From contig CACMAX010000003.1 of assembly GCA_902611845.1 (NCBI GenBank), positions 62,001 to 126,000 on the forward strand: 64,000 nucleotides of DNA. Reading direction: 5' to 3'. The stretch is from an uncultured Pelagibacteraceae bacterium (GTDB taxonomy: Bacteria; Pseudomonadota; Alphaproteobacteria; Pelagibacterales; Pelagibacteraceae). Position 1 is the first letter of the stretch, and every line of letters begins with the position of its first letter. The notes under the pieces were generated by a model. It did no database searches and was not told the origin of the DNA. It was given only the letters and a program-made list of their open reading frames with translations. The position numbers and the translations under genes are program-made. Positions 20,179-29,469 of the stretch are shown here, piece after piece.

Positions 20179-22214
20179 GAAATTTCGTTAATTATTGAGG
20201 CTCGATCGTATAATTTTAATAATTTATTATATTTACTGAAATTATCACCTTTCATCTCTAATTTTTTTACTTCTGCCTCAGCAAGTAAGAATAAATCTTC
20301 ATTTAATATGGGATCAGCTAATCTAAAATTTTTAATTCCACTTTGCTTAAATCCTAACAAATCTCCATATCCACGTAATTTCATATCTTCCTCAGAAATT
20401 ACAAAACCGTCATCTGAACTTTTTAGAATGTTAATTCTTTTTTTTGCATTTTCACTTAGTGAGGATTTAAACATCAATATACAGTAAGATTGTTTACTAC
20501 CACGTCCGACACGACCTCGTAACTGATGTAATTGGGATAAACCATACTTATCAGCATTTTCAATAATAATTACGTTAGCATTAGGAAAATCAATTCCAAC
20601 CTCAATAACAGTGGTTGAAACCAATATATCCAACTTTCTATCTAAGAAATTATTTAAAATTTTGTTCCTTTCATCCTTATCAAGTGAACCATGAATTAAT
20701 CCAATTCTATTCTTAAAATATTTTTCTAAATACTTAAATTTATTTACAACAGATTGTTGTTCAACTTTTTTCGACTCTTCTATCAAAGGACAAACCCAGA
20801 AAATTTGATTTTTATTAGAAATTTCTTTTTTAACAAATCTAATTATTTCAGATATTTTATCTTCTAACTTACTATATGTTACTATTTTTTTTCTATTTTT
20901 TGGTTTTTCTTTAATTAAGGTTAAATCCATATCACCATAAACCGTCATCATCATTGTTCTTGGTATTGGAGTTGCAGACATGACTAGAACATCGCAGTTA
21001 TTTCCACCTTTTTCTGATAAATCTTTACGCTGACGAACACCAAACTTATGTTGTTCATCAATTATTATTAAACCGAGTTTATTATATTCAACTTTTTTTT
21101 GGAATAACGCATGTGTTCCTATCAAAAAGTCTATTTTACCAAGTTTAAGATTTTCTAAAATTTTCTTTCTATCAGCATATTTTGACTTACCCGTTAACAT
21201 TTCAATTTTTACATTTTTGGGTAGATATTTTTTAGCAAAAGAAAAATGTTGTTTTGCTAGAATTTCAGTAGGCACCATAAAGGTTGTTTGATATCCAGCA
21301 TTTATACAATTTACGGCTGCTATCATTGATACAATTGTTTTACCAGATCCAACATCTCCTTGTAAAAGTCTAAACATTCTATTTTTTGATTTAAGATCTT
21401 CGTTTATTATTTTTATTGCTGCTTCTTGATCATTTGTTAATTTAAAATTTAAATCTTGTATCAATTTTTCCTTACAATCTTTAAAAATTTTTTGTGATTT
21501 CTTTATTTTTTTTATTTTAGTTCTTATTTTTGAGGATAATAAAAAATGAGCAAACAATTCATCAAAAACTAACCGTTTATAATATTTAGATTTTAAAATT
21601 TCTTTAGTATCAAGACTGTGAATATTTAAGATTGCTTCTTTCCACTTAATATTATTAAATTTTTTCTTTATATCGTCATTTAGCCACTCATCTAAATCTG
21701 GTAATTTCTTTAAAACTTCATTAATTATAATATTGTATTTATTGATAGTAAGACCATCTGTAAGACTATATTTATTTTGAGTCTCCAAGATATTTTCATT
21801 ACTTTCTTTAACCTGAGTAGGATTAGTGATTTGATATTTATTTCTAAAAAAATTAATTTTTCCACTTATTATTATTTCAGTATTTAATGGTAAGATTTTT
21901 TTTATATATCCTTCATATGAATTAAAAAAAACGCAATCTATTTTTATATCTTTACTTTGACACACAACTCTATTGGGCAATCTTCTTATTCTAGGAAAAT
22001 TATATTTTAGGGGTGTTAATTTAATCGTTTGTAACTTACCTATTTGTATATCACTAACATTTGTTACTTTTGAATTTTCAATTTTACTTGTGGGTAAATG
22101 CCACAATAAATCAAAAATTGTATTTATATTTTTTCTTTTAAATAATTGGCTTGTTTTTTTCCCTATACCTTTAATATTCTGAATATTTGACAATAAATAT
22201 TCGTGATCATTCAT
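20175..22214 (-). CDS. recG: ATP-dependent DNA helicase RecG
   Basis: 679 residues. N-terminal wedge/OB domain (about 1-200) and a C-terminal SF2 helicase core with Walker A GDVGSGKTIVS, DEQH box IIDEQHKFGVRQR, SATPIPRT and QLRGRVGRG motifs. RecG remodels stalled replication forks and branched DNA. The start is separated from the divergent sdhE start by only 26 bp (TATA-rich), and its 3' end overlaps DUF502 by 4 nt. Confidence 0.97.
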   Translation of the reverse strand: MNDHEYLLSNIQNIKGIGKKTSQLFKRKNINTIFDLLWHLPTSKIENSKVTNVSDIQIGKLQTIKLTPLKYNFPRIRRLPNRVVCQSKDIKIDCVFFNSYEGYIKKILPLNTEIIISGKINFFRNKYQITNPTQVKESNENILETQNKYSLTDGLTINKYNIIINEVLKKLPDLDEWLNDDIKKKFNNIKWKEAILNIHSLDTKEILKSKYYKRLVFDELFAHFLLSSKIRTKIKKIKKSQKIFKDCKEKLIQDLNFKLTNDQEAAIKIINEDLKSKNRMFRLLQGDVGSGKTIVSMIAAVNCINAGYQTTFMVPTEILAKQHFSFAKKYLPKNVKIEMLTGKSKYADRKKILENLKLGKIDFLIGTHALFQKKVEYNKLGLIIIDEQHKFGVRQRKDLSEKGGNNCDVLVMSATPIPRTMMMTVYGDMDLTLIKEKPKNRKKIVTYSKLEDKISEIIRFVKKEISNKNQIFWVCPLIEESKKVEQQSVVNKFKYLEKYFKNRIGLIHGSLDKDERNKILNNFLDRKLDILVSTTVIEVGIDFPNANVIIIENADKYGLSQLHQLRGRVGRGSKQSYCILMFKSSLSENAKKRINILKSSDDGFVISEEDMKLRGYGDLLGFKQSGIKNFRLADPILNEDLFLLAEAEVKKLEMKGDNFSKYNKLLKLYDRASIINEIS

Positions 22215-22240
22215 GATTTATATATATAAAGATTTAATTG

Positions 22241-22501
22241 ATGGATTCAAATAAACAAAATTTAATTAACAAAATTTTATACAGAGCTCAATATCGTGGA
22301 ACTAAAGAAATGGATATCTTTGTTTCTAAATTTGTTAATTCAATTATTGACAATCTCGATCATAAAGAATTAGTTTCTTTAGATAAGTTAATTAATTTTG
22401 ATGACGAAACTTTAGTCAATTTAAGTTTGGGTAAAAATTCAAAAGATTTTGATGACACAGTTATTTTAAAAAAACTTATAGAATTTAAAAATAAATATTA
22501 G
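22241..22501 (+). CDS. sdhE: succinate dehydrogenase assembly factor (FAD assembly factor)
   Basis: 86 residues from ATG 22241, preferred over an in-frame TTG one codon earlier. The RGTKEMD motif (about 18-24) is the SdhE/Sdh5 signature needed for covalent flavinylation of SdhA; the remainder is a small helical bundle. The stop codon directly abuts the CCA end of tRNA-Ser on the other strand. recG next to sdhE is a recurrent alphaproteobacterial pairing. Confidence 0.9.
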   Translation: MDSNKQNLINKILYRAQYRGTKEMDIFVSKFVNSIIDNLDHKELVSLDKLINFDDETLVNLSLGKNSKDFDDTVILKKLIEFKNKY

Positions 22502-22591
22502 TGGCGGAGAGACTGGGATTCGAACCCAGGAAAGAGTTGCCCCTTTGCCGGTTTTCAAGACCGGTGCTTTCAACCGCTCAGCCATCTCTCC
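22502..22591 (-). tRNA. tRNA-Ser (UGA)
   Basis: 90 nt with encoded CCA, read on the minus strand. The acceptor stem GGAGAGA pairs with TCTCTCC, discriminator G. Anticodon stem CCGGT/ACCGG encloses CTTGAAA with anticodon TGA. A long class II variable arm and a GGTTCGAATCC T-arm are present. It lies between sdhE and the accessory helicase cassette, a position often used by integrating DNA. Confidence 0.98.
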
Positions 22592-22694
22592 GTGAGCAAG
22601 GTTTTATAAGTATAATATTAAAATTCAACTAAAAAACTGACAATAAAACTTTTTAAAATTTACCAAGAGTACTATTTTTGTTCATGTTATGCTT

Positions 22695-22700
22695 TATAAT
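22695..22700 (+). promoter_or_regulatory. candidate -10 element of the helicase cassette
   Basis: A perfect TATAAT 8 nt before the ATG at 22709. Transcription would start at or within a few bases of the start codon, suggesting a leaderless mRNA. No convincing -35 hexamer is seen at the right distance. In such AT-rich DNA the match could be chance. Confidence 0.3.
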
Positions 22701-22708
22701 CTATAATT

Positions 22709-24760
22709 ATGAAATTTTCAGATATTGATCAGTTAAGTAAAAGTGATTTTGAAATCTTTGTTGCACAACTACTAACTAAATCTGGCTGGGAAAATGTTGA
22801 AATAACAAAAGTAGGATCTGAATACAGACATGGTGATGGTGGTGTTGATATTTTTTGCACAAAACAAAAAAAAAGGTTTGCAATTGAATGTAAACATAGA
22901 AAAATTTCAAATAAATGTGGAGTAGATGATTTAAATCAACTTACCACAGGAGCTAAATTAGCTAATGTAAAAAATCAAATTCTAGTTACAAATACATATT
23001 TTACATCAGAAGTAGAATATAGAGCTTTTAAATTGGGTGTAGATTTAATTGATAGAAATAAACTTAAAGATTTATTTGAATTAAATGTTAGTGAAATTGG
23101 AAAAACTATTATTCCTCATCCATATCAGCAAGATATTATAAATAAAAGTGTAAAAGAATACACTGTAAATAAAAAAAAAAGATTATTAATTGAGTTAGCT
23201 ACCGGTTTAGGCAAAACATATACTGTTGGATTTATTACAAAAGAATTATTTAAAAAAGGAAATTTCCGTGTTCTCTTTTTAGCTCATCAGATAGAAATAT
23301 TAACACAATCAGTAATTTCATTTAAAAATATATTTGGAATTGGAAATTATTCTTTTTCCGGTGCAGTAGCTGGATACATACCAGATGAAAAAACTGATTT
23401 TGTTTTTGGTGTATTTGATACATTTTATTCTAAATTAAAAGAATTTTCGAAAAACGAATTCGATATAATTATTGTAGATGAAGCACATCATGTGCCTGCC
23501 AATACCTATTCAGCAGTTGTAAAATATTTTGATCCAAAATTATTAATCGGTTTAACAGCCACGCCATTTAGAACGGATAATCAAGATGTATTGAATTTTT
23601 TTGGTGGTAGAGAAGGTCATTTAGGTAAATATGATCTTTATTGGGCTCTTAAACACAGATGGTTAGCATTCCCAAGATATCAAGTACATGGACATGATAT
23701 TAATCAAAAAAAGATTGATGCTATAGATAAAGGTTTTACAGTTGATGACATAGATAGAAGCTTGTTCATTAAAGAAAAAGATGAAAAAATGATTGAGGCT
23801 TTAGAAATAAAATCTCAAGAGATAGAAAAATGTAAGGCAATAGTTTTTTGTAGGAGCATAAGACACATTAAACATTTAATTAAATATTTTAAACCTGGAA
23901 CAGCTACATTTGTATACTCTAAAGGCATGGATGGTGATCAAAGAAGAAATAATATTAGGGAATTTAGAGAAGGAAGCTATAAATTTATATTAACATGTAA
24001 TTTATTTAATGAGGGAATAGATATTCCAGAAACAAATCTTTTAGCGTTTTTAAGAACAACTAATTCAAAACTTATATGGTTACAGCAACTTGGCAGAGGA
24101 TTAAGAAGAACATCCTCAAAAGAATTTGTTGATGTTTTTGATTTTGTTGGATCTGTTGCTAGAATTCAAGAGATACAATCTTTTCAAAATGCATATGAGA
24201 ATCAAAAAATTGATAAAGTAAATTTAAACCCATTTGGAGAAAAAATGGACAATGAAAATAAAATAAATTTAGATCACTATGATACTTCTATTAAAGTAAA
24301 TTGGAGTTTTAAAGGTGCTGCAAAAGTATTAAAATTGTTAAAAGAACAAAAATATGATCTTTTAGTTATAGAGGATGCTCTTAGTAAATTAAGAACTTAT
24401 TTTGAAAAATATGAAACTATACCAATAATTGAAGATTTAGAAAAAAATCTAGATAACATTACTCATGATCAAATAAATACTTTATTTAAATCATACTATA
24501 GTTATTGTAATTCAGCATTACCTTTCAATAAAGATAACACTGAAAAATATTTTAAAAATAAATTTTTAAATTATTGCAAAGATTTTTATCTTGAAAATGG
24601 AATTATTCCATCATTTCCAACAATTAATGAGAATCTTATCAATAAAAACTTACCTTTAATAGATGATAATTTCATAAAATTTAACTTTGGTATAGGAGTT
24701 AGAGGCAAAGAATTTGATAAATTAAAAATTAAATTAAAAAATGAATTCAATAGAAAATAA
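22709..24760 (+). CDS. Mrr-type nuclease fused to an SF2 (DEAD/DEAH-like) helicase, probable defence or DNA-processing enzyme
   Basis: 683 residues. The N-terminal domain (about 5-125) is a PD-(D/E)xK restriction-endonuclease-like fold of the Mrr type: GGVD with Asp47, then IECK with Glu60 and Lys62. The superfamily 2 helicase core follows: Walker A ATGLGKT (164-170), DEAH 257-260, TATPFRTD 283-290, and later a GxDIPETN / QQLGRGLRR region (motifs V-VI). The C-terminal 200 residues are helical, without a recognised domain. No methyltransferase or specificity subunit is near, so it is not a classical restriction-modification operon. Its last 20 nt overlap the next gene, implying a functional pair. 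Substrate unknown. Confidence 0.85.
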   Translation: MKFSDIDQLSKSDFEIFVAQLLTKSGWENVEITKVGSEYRHGDGGVDIFCTKQKKRFAIECKHRKISNKCGVDDLNQLTTGAKLANVKNQILVTNTYFTSEVEYRAFKLGVDLIDRNKLKDLFELNVSEIGKTIIPHPYQQDIINKSVKEYTVNKKKRLLIELATGLGKTYTVGFITKELFKKGNFRVLFLAHQIEILTQSVISFKNIFGIGNYSFSGAVAGYIPDEKTDFVFGVFDTFYSKLKEFSKNEFDIIIVDEAHHVPANTYSAVVKYFDPKLLIGLTATPFRTDNQDVLNFFGGREGHLGKYDLYWALKHRWLAFPRYQVHGHDINQKKIDAIDKGFTVDDIDRSLFIKEKDEKMIEALEIKSQEIEKCKAIVFCRSIRHIKHLIKYFKPGTATFVYSKGMDGDQRRNNIREFREGSYKFILTCNLFNEGIDIPETNLLAFLRTTNSKLIWLQQLGRGLRRTSSKEFVDVFDFVGSVARIQEIQSFQNAYENQKIDKVNLNPFGEKMDNENKINLDHYDTSIKVNWSFKGAAKVLKLLKEQKYDLLVIEDALSKLRTYFEKYETIPIIEDLEKNLDNITHDQINTLFKSYYSYCNSALPFNKDNTEKYFKNKFLNYCKDFYLENGIIPSFPTINENLINKNLPLIDDNFIKFNFGIGVRGKEFDKLKIKLKNEFNRK

Positions 24761-26729
24761 TAACTTTATTTTGTACTTAAAAAATGAGAATGAATTAAAA
24801 GCTTTAAGAAGAATTCAAAAAAGTATTGGTAGAAATGTTAAAATTAAAGATTTAAGACAAATCGATTTATTAACTGAAATAAATTCAGCAAGATCTATTG
24901 GGAAAAAATCTTTAGATTTATTAATAAAATATATAGATCTTGATACAAATATTGTAAATGACAATTTAAATAGAATAAAGCAAAATTCCACTCCAAGATA
25001 TTCCAAACAATATTATTTTTATCGACTCTTAACTAAATTGAATCTTAAGGAGAGTCGCAACAATTTAGAAACATTAATTAAATCTAAAAAAGAATTTAAT
25101 ATTTCTGAACTCACAAGAAAAGAGATTGAATTTAATATAATTAAAAACATAGACAATTTGCTAGTTAATTTAAATGATAGAGAAAGAATTATTTTTTCAT
25201 CTTATTATGGCTATAAAACCAAAGTATGTACTCTAGAAGAAACTGCAACTGAATTAGCTAAGCTTGAAAAAAAAGGAAGAATTACAAGAGAAAGAGTTAG
25301 GCAATTAGTCTTACGCGTGAAAGGAAAAATTTTAGAGAATAATATCTTTAATTTAAAAGACTTAATTAAATATCTTGAAAAAATTCAAAACCAAGGATTT
25401 CATGTTTTGTTTCCTGAACTTGACAAACTTTTTACAGACACAGTTAAAACAAAAAAATTAGATATCAGTGGTGATAGATTGAATCAATTTTTAGCTGATT
25501 TTACTGGTAAAGATTATGATTATTATAAAACACCAGAAGTAATATTAAAAAATAATTTTGATAAAGATCAACTTAATGAAATTTTTTTAGAACAACCTTA
25601 TGGTATTAATGAGGATTTATTCCATTCAGAGGTAAAAACTTTATTTGGTTTTGATGATTTGGGTGTAAATAGTGCAATCAAATATATGGATGATAATAAT
25701 TTAATAATTCATAAGAATAATAAAATTTATCCATTAACATTAACAGGTATTGAGGAAGTGGCACATATTTGTTTAAAATTTCCTAAGGGTATTTTTTGGA
25801 GAGATATTTATGAGATTTTGAATAATTCGCCAAGTAAGAATTCTTTTCCACTTGATAGATTAGTAGCTGATCATAAAGTAGGTGATAATATTTATTTATG
25901 GCTTTGTGCAAAAGGAACGCATAAACATATTAATTATTTAAAATATAAAGAAAATAAAAATGAGATAATAAAATCCGTATACGATATTTTATTAAAAAAA
26001 AATACTAAAGCGTTAAGACTAACAGAAGTTTATAATTATATTAAATCAAATAAATTATTAAAAAATTTCAATTTAGATTATCATGAATTAAGAGCTTTTA
26101 TAAAAATTTATGGAAAAGAAAAAGGAATTTTTTGGAAAGGTAGATCAAGTGTTGATACAATAAGTTTAAATAAGAACTTTAATTATTTAAAAAATAAAGA
26201 CAATATACTTGATATTATAAATAAATCCTCAACAGCTATTCATGAAAAACAAATAATAAAATTAATGGATAGAGGAACTGATATAAGAAGTCTTATTTCT
26301 TTACATGGAGAGGAATTATTGAGAGAAAAAAAGGTTATGCGGGTAGGTCCTAAATTATGGTATAACTATGATAAATCGCTGAAACTTTGTGATATAAATC
26401 TACTTAAAGAAGAAACAAATAAGCTGTTTATTAAATACAATACTATTAGTCTTCATTATATAACTAACTATCTTAATAAAAAACTGAAACTTGCCTTATC
26501 TTATTATTATTATGACTCTATATTTGAGACAATGGACAAAGATTTAAAATTATTTTTTTATAATTCTTATATAAGTATTAATAATGAAAAGTTCACATCA
26601 GAAAAAATATACAAAAACTACTTTCAAGATAATTTAAATTTAGATGAAAACGTAAAATATCTTGCATCTGCTCATAAAATTGCCATTTCACCCCAGCAAT
26701 TTATAAATGCTAAATATAATTATGTTTGA
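24741..26729 (+). CDS. protein with alpha-CTD-like and sigma-70 region-4-like modules, partner of the nuclease-helicase
   Basis: 662 residues, not recognised as a whole. Residues 36-66 (LRQIDL...SARSIGKKSLDLL) resemble the helix-hairpin-helix of the RNA polymerase alpha C-terminal domain. Residues 141-198 resemble sigma-70 region 4: LNDRERIIFSSYYG, then TLEETA and ITRERVRQLVLRV, the recognition-helix pattern. No sigma region 2 is seen, so it is not a complete sigma factor. The remaining 450 residues contain several wH-like segments (for example around 330-385 and 440-490) and many Asn/Lys. Such combinations have been linked with HARE-HTH-type DNA-binding proteins, but that assignment is tentative. 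It starts 20 nt inside the helicase gene. Confidence 0.7.
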   Translation: MNSIENNNFILYLKNENELKALRRIQKSIGRNVKIKDLRQIDLLTEINSARSIGKKSLDLLIKYIDLDTNIVNDNLNRIKQNSTPRYSKQYYFYRLLTKLNLKESRNNLETLIKSKKEFNISELTRKEIEFNIIKNIDNLLVNLNDRERIIFSSYYGYKTKVCTLEETATELAKLEKKGRITRERVRQLVLRVKGKILENNIFNLKDLIKYLEKIQNQGFHVLFPELDKLFTDTVKTKKLDISGDRLNQFLADFTGKDYDYYKTPEVILKNNFDKDQLNEIFLEQPYGINEDLFHSEVKTLFGFDDLGVNSAIKYMDDNNLIIHKNNKIYPLTLTGIEEVAHICLKFPKGIFWRDIYEILNNSPSKNSFPLDRLVADHKVGDNIYLWLCAKGTHKHINYLKYKENKNEIIKSVYDILLKKNTKALRLTEVYNYIKSNKLLKNFNLDYHELRAFIKIYGKEKGIFWKGRSSVDTISLNKNFNYLKNKDNILDIINKSSTAIHEKQIIKLMDRGTDIRSLISLHGEELLREKKVMRVGPKLWYNYDKSLKLCDINLLKEETNKLFIKYNTISLHYITNYLNKKLKLALSYYYYDSIFETMDKDLKLFFYNSYISINNEKFTSEKIYKNYFQDNLNLDENVKYLASAHKIAISPQQFINAKYNYV

Positions 26730-26860
26730 GCTTTATAAAACACAATCATTATAATAAAATCTGAATATTAGTTGAAAATATTAATTAGTTTTTGTTTTAA
26801 CTTATATAAAATATAAAAATTCTATATTTCATAAATAAAATAGTTTAATTGATCAATATA

Positions 26861-27745
26861 ATGTTAAACAAAAATCAATTTAATAAAGGTATAATTTTAA
26901 CGGCATTTGGTTCTTTCTGGTGGGGTTTTATTGGAGTTATATATTTTAAATATATTGCTTTTGCTGGCCACATTGAAGTTGTCCTACATCGAAGTGCATG
27001 GACAACTGTTATGTTAATTTTAACAACAATCATTTTATCAAAGTGGAAAAAATTTAGCTCAGTTTTTAAGGATAAAAAAAAAATTATGATGCTGTTTTTA
27101 TCTGGATTATTAATTTTTACGAATTGGGCTGTTTGGATTTATGCAATAGGGAATGATCAAGTTATAGATGCTAGTTTTGGATATTTTATAATGCCTATAA
27201 TAAGTGTTTTTTTAGGTTATTTTTTTTTAAAAGAGAAATTAAGTTTCAAAACTAAAATTTCACTTTTAATCGTAACTATATCAATTTTTTATTTGGTTAT
27301 ATCAAGTTTCCAATCAATACCATGGGTTGGATTAATTGTAGCTTTAAGTTGGAGTTTTTATAATTTAGTAAGAAAAAAAATTGATGTAGACACAGATATT
27401 GGTTTATTGGTTGAAAGTTTATTTATTTTTCCAGCGGTAATATTTGCTTTTTATTTAATTGTACAAAATGATTTAAATGATTTTGATATATCGAATGTAA
27501 AACTAATGTTAATATTCATGCTGGCAGGCCCTATGACCGTGATTCCTTTATATTTATATGTTAGAGGTGTTGAATTATGTGGTTTAGGTCCAACTGGCAT
27601 GGTTTTTTATATAACTCCAACTTTGCAATTCTTGTTGGGTTATTTCTTATATAATGAGGAATTAGATATACACAAATTAATCAGCTTTATTTTGATATGG
27701 ATTGCTGTATCGATATACCTAAAAGATTTGTATGAAAAAAATTAA
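26861..27745 (+). CDS. rarD: RarD-type EamA/DMT superfamily transporter
   Basis: 294 residues from ATG 26861, preferred over an in-frame TTG at 26849. Ten predicted helices. The RarD-like opening, with KGIILTAFGSFWWGFIGVIY and a VLHRSAW motif at the end of helix 2, and the late GPTGMVFYITPTLQFLLGY are family features. Substrate unknown. First gene after the accessory cassette, with a 131-bp AT-only spacer that shows no clear signal; it overlaps mltB by 14 nt. Confidence 0.88.
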   Translation: MLNKNQFNKGIILTAFGSFWWGFIGVIYFKYIAFAGHIEVVLHRSAWTTVMLILTTIILSKWKKFSSVFKDKKKIMMLFLSGLLIFTNWAVWIYAIGNDQVIDASFGYFIMPIISVFLGYFFLKEKLSFKTKISLLIVTISIFYLVISSFQSIPWVGLIVALSWSFYNLVRKKIDVDTDIGLLVESLFIFPAVIFAFYLIVQNDLNDFDISNVKLMLIFMLAGPMTVIPLYLYVRGVELCGLGPTGMVFYITPTLQFLLGYFLYNEELDIHKLISFILIWIAVSIYLKDLYEKN

Positions 27746-28727
27746 ATTATTTATCGTATCAATATTAATTATATTAAATTCTGCAACTCTAATTGCTGAT
27801 GATTTCAATGATTGGAAAGTTAAATTTAAAAAAAGAGCAATTAAAGAAGGTGTTAGTAAGGCCACAGTCGATAAATTAATAGACAGATCAAAATTTTTAT
27901 CTGATGTAATTAAATATGATAGATATCAACCAGAATTTTATGAAGACACAATGACTTATATTTCTAAAAGAACCTCATCAAAAAAAGTAAAATTAGGAAA
28001 AATCATATTAAATAAAGAAAATAATATTATTAATAAAGTATCTTCCGAATACAAAGTAGATAAAAATTTACTATTAGCACTAATGGGTATTGAAACTAAC
28101 TTTGGAAACTATCTAGGTAAAATGGATATCGTTTCTTCACTTGCAACATTAAGCTACGATCAAAGAAGAAGTGAATTTTTTACTAAAGAATTAATAACTC
28201 TTTTAAAATTAGTAGATGCAAAAATTATAGATCCGAGTACATTATTTGGATCTTGGGCAGGTGCATTTGGTAATTTTCAATTTATGCCATCCACAATTAA
28301 AAATCATGCAATTGACTATAATAAAGATGGATCAATTGATCTAAAAAATATTGAGGATTCTTTTGCATCTGCAGCTAATTATTTAAGCAATCTTGGATGG
28401 AATGATAATACTCCGTGTTTTTATAGAATTAATCTAAATGAAAACATTCCTGATAAATATTTAAATACATCAGCAAAAAAAATTAAACATGAGAGAAAAG
28501 TAAAATATTTAAAAAATTTTATAGTAAATTCGTCTTTTTTGGATAAATATGACAATTTGACAGCAGCAATAGTTACTCCTGATGCTGAAATAGTTGAAAA
28601 TGCAAACAAACTTAAACCAGCATATATTATTTTTAATAATTATAAGCTAATCTTAAAGTGGAACAGGTCATTAAGATTTAGTTTAGCGGTATGCACATTA
28701 AAAAATAGTTTTGAGAATGAAACTTAA
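27732..28727 (+). CDS. mltB: lytic murein transglycosylase, MltB family
   Basis: 331 residues with an N-terminal signal peptide (about 1-21, no lipobox Cys). The SLT_2-type domain carries catalytic Glu121 in ALMGIETNFGNY and the FGSWAGAFGNFQFMPST motif. Cleaves peptidoglycan glycan strands in the periplasm. Start overlaps rarD; the 3' end overlaps the next lipoprotein by 11 nt. The mltB-rlpA-dacC-tmk-holB-metG order is the standard alphaproteobacterial cluster. Confidence 0.94.
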   Translation: MKKIKLFIVSILIILNSATLIADDFNDWKVKFKKRAIKEGVSKATVDKLIDRSKFLSDVIKYDRYQPEFYEDTMTYISKRTSSKKVKLGKIILNKENNIINKVSSEYKVDKNLLLALMGIETNFGNYLGKMDIVSSLATLSYDQRRSEFFTKELITLLKLVDAKIIDPSTLFGSWAGAFGNFQFMPSTIKNHAIDYNKDGSIDLKNIEDSFASAANYLSNLGWNDNTPCFYRINLNENIPDKYLNTSAKKIKHERKVKYLKNFIVNSSFLDKYDNLTAAIVTPDAEIVENANKLKPAYIIFNNYKLILKWNRSLRFSLAVCTLKNSFENET

Positions 28728-29469
28728 GATATTAATTTTTTTAGCAGTAATTTTAACATCATGTGAAACTACTAATAAAAAAGTAATCACGAATAAAGAT
28801 TTCAAAAATTATTCAAATGATGGATTTACTCTCATATATAATAATGATATTTTCAAAAAAAGAATAGTTTCAAAAAAAATAGATCAAAGATCATTAATTA
28901 TTTTCAATAATAAACTTAAAAAAGATACAGATATAAAAATAACAAATTTGTTAAATGAAAAGTATTTGATTGCTAAAGTAGGAAAAAATTCGAAATATCC
29001 AATTTTTTATAATTCAGTAATTTCTGAAAGGATTGCGATTGAACTTGAAATTGATCCTGATCAGCCCTATGTACGTGTAGAAACAATAAATTCTAGTAAT
29101 ACTTTTGTTGCAAATAAAGCTAAAACATTTGATGAGGAAAAAAAAGTAGCTAATAAAGCTCCAGTAGACAGCATTTCAATCCAAAATATATCAATTGAAA
29201 AAGATAATAATTCAAAAGTTGAAAAGGTGAAAAATACAAAATTTGAATTTATAATTAAATTTGCTGATTTATTTTTTGAAGAATCTGCAATTACATTGAA
29301 AAAAAGACTTGAGGATGAATACAATTTAAAAGATATAAATATCAAAAAAATGTCTAAAAATTTATATAGGGTTTATAAGGGTCCTTTTTATAATTTAGGA
29401 TCAATTAAAAGTGTATATAATGAGATAGCTAATATAAATTTTGAAAATATTGAATTAATAAAATTATGA
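28717..29469 (+). CDS. RlpA-like lipoprotein with a degenerate double-psi beta-barrel and C-terminal SPOR domain
   Basis: 250 residues from ATG 28717 (an upstream in-frame TTG at 28711 is less likely). Signal peptide and lipobox LTSC, lipidated Cys at about 17. Residues 70-125 follow the RlpA pattern (TDIKITNLLNEKYLIAKVG...), but the NDRGPF-type loop and catalytic Asp/His of active RlpA are replaced. The last 75 residues look like SPOR, which binds denuded glycan at division sites. Probably a non-catalytic septal wall protein. It overlaps dacC by 4 nt. Confidence 0.72.
   Translation: MKLKILIFLAVILTSCETTNKKVITNKDFKNYSNDGFTLIYNNDIFKKRIVSKKIDQRSLIIFNNKLKKDTDIKITNLLNEKYLIAKVGKNSKYPIFYNSVISERIAIELEIDPDQPYVRVETINSSNTFVANKAKTFDEEKKVANKAPVDSISIQNISIEKDNNSKVEKVKNTKFEFIIKFADLFFEESAITLKKRLEDEYNLKDINIKKMSKNLYRVYKGPFYNLGSIKSVYNEIANINFENIELIKL

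Noticed and set aside
22691..26738. 9-nt direct repeat GCTTTATAA on both sides of the helicase cassette as a target-site duplication
   Set aside because: With such A/T-rich flanks a shared 9-mer is likely by chance, and no transposase or terminal inverted repeats are present.
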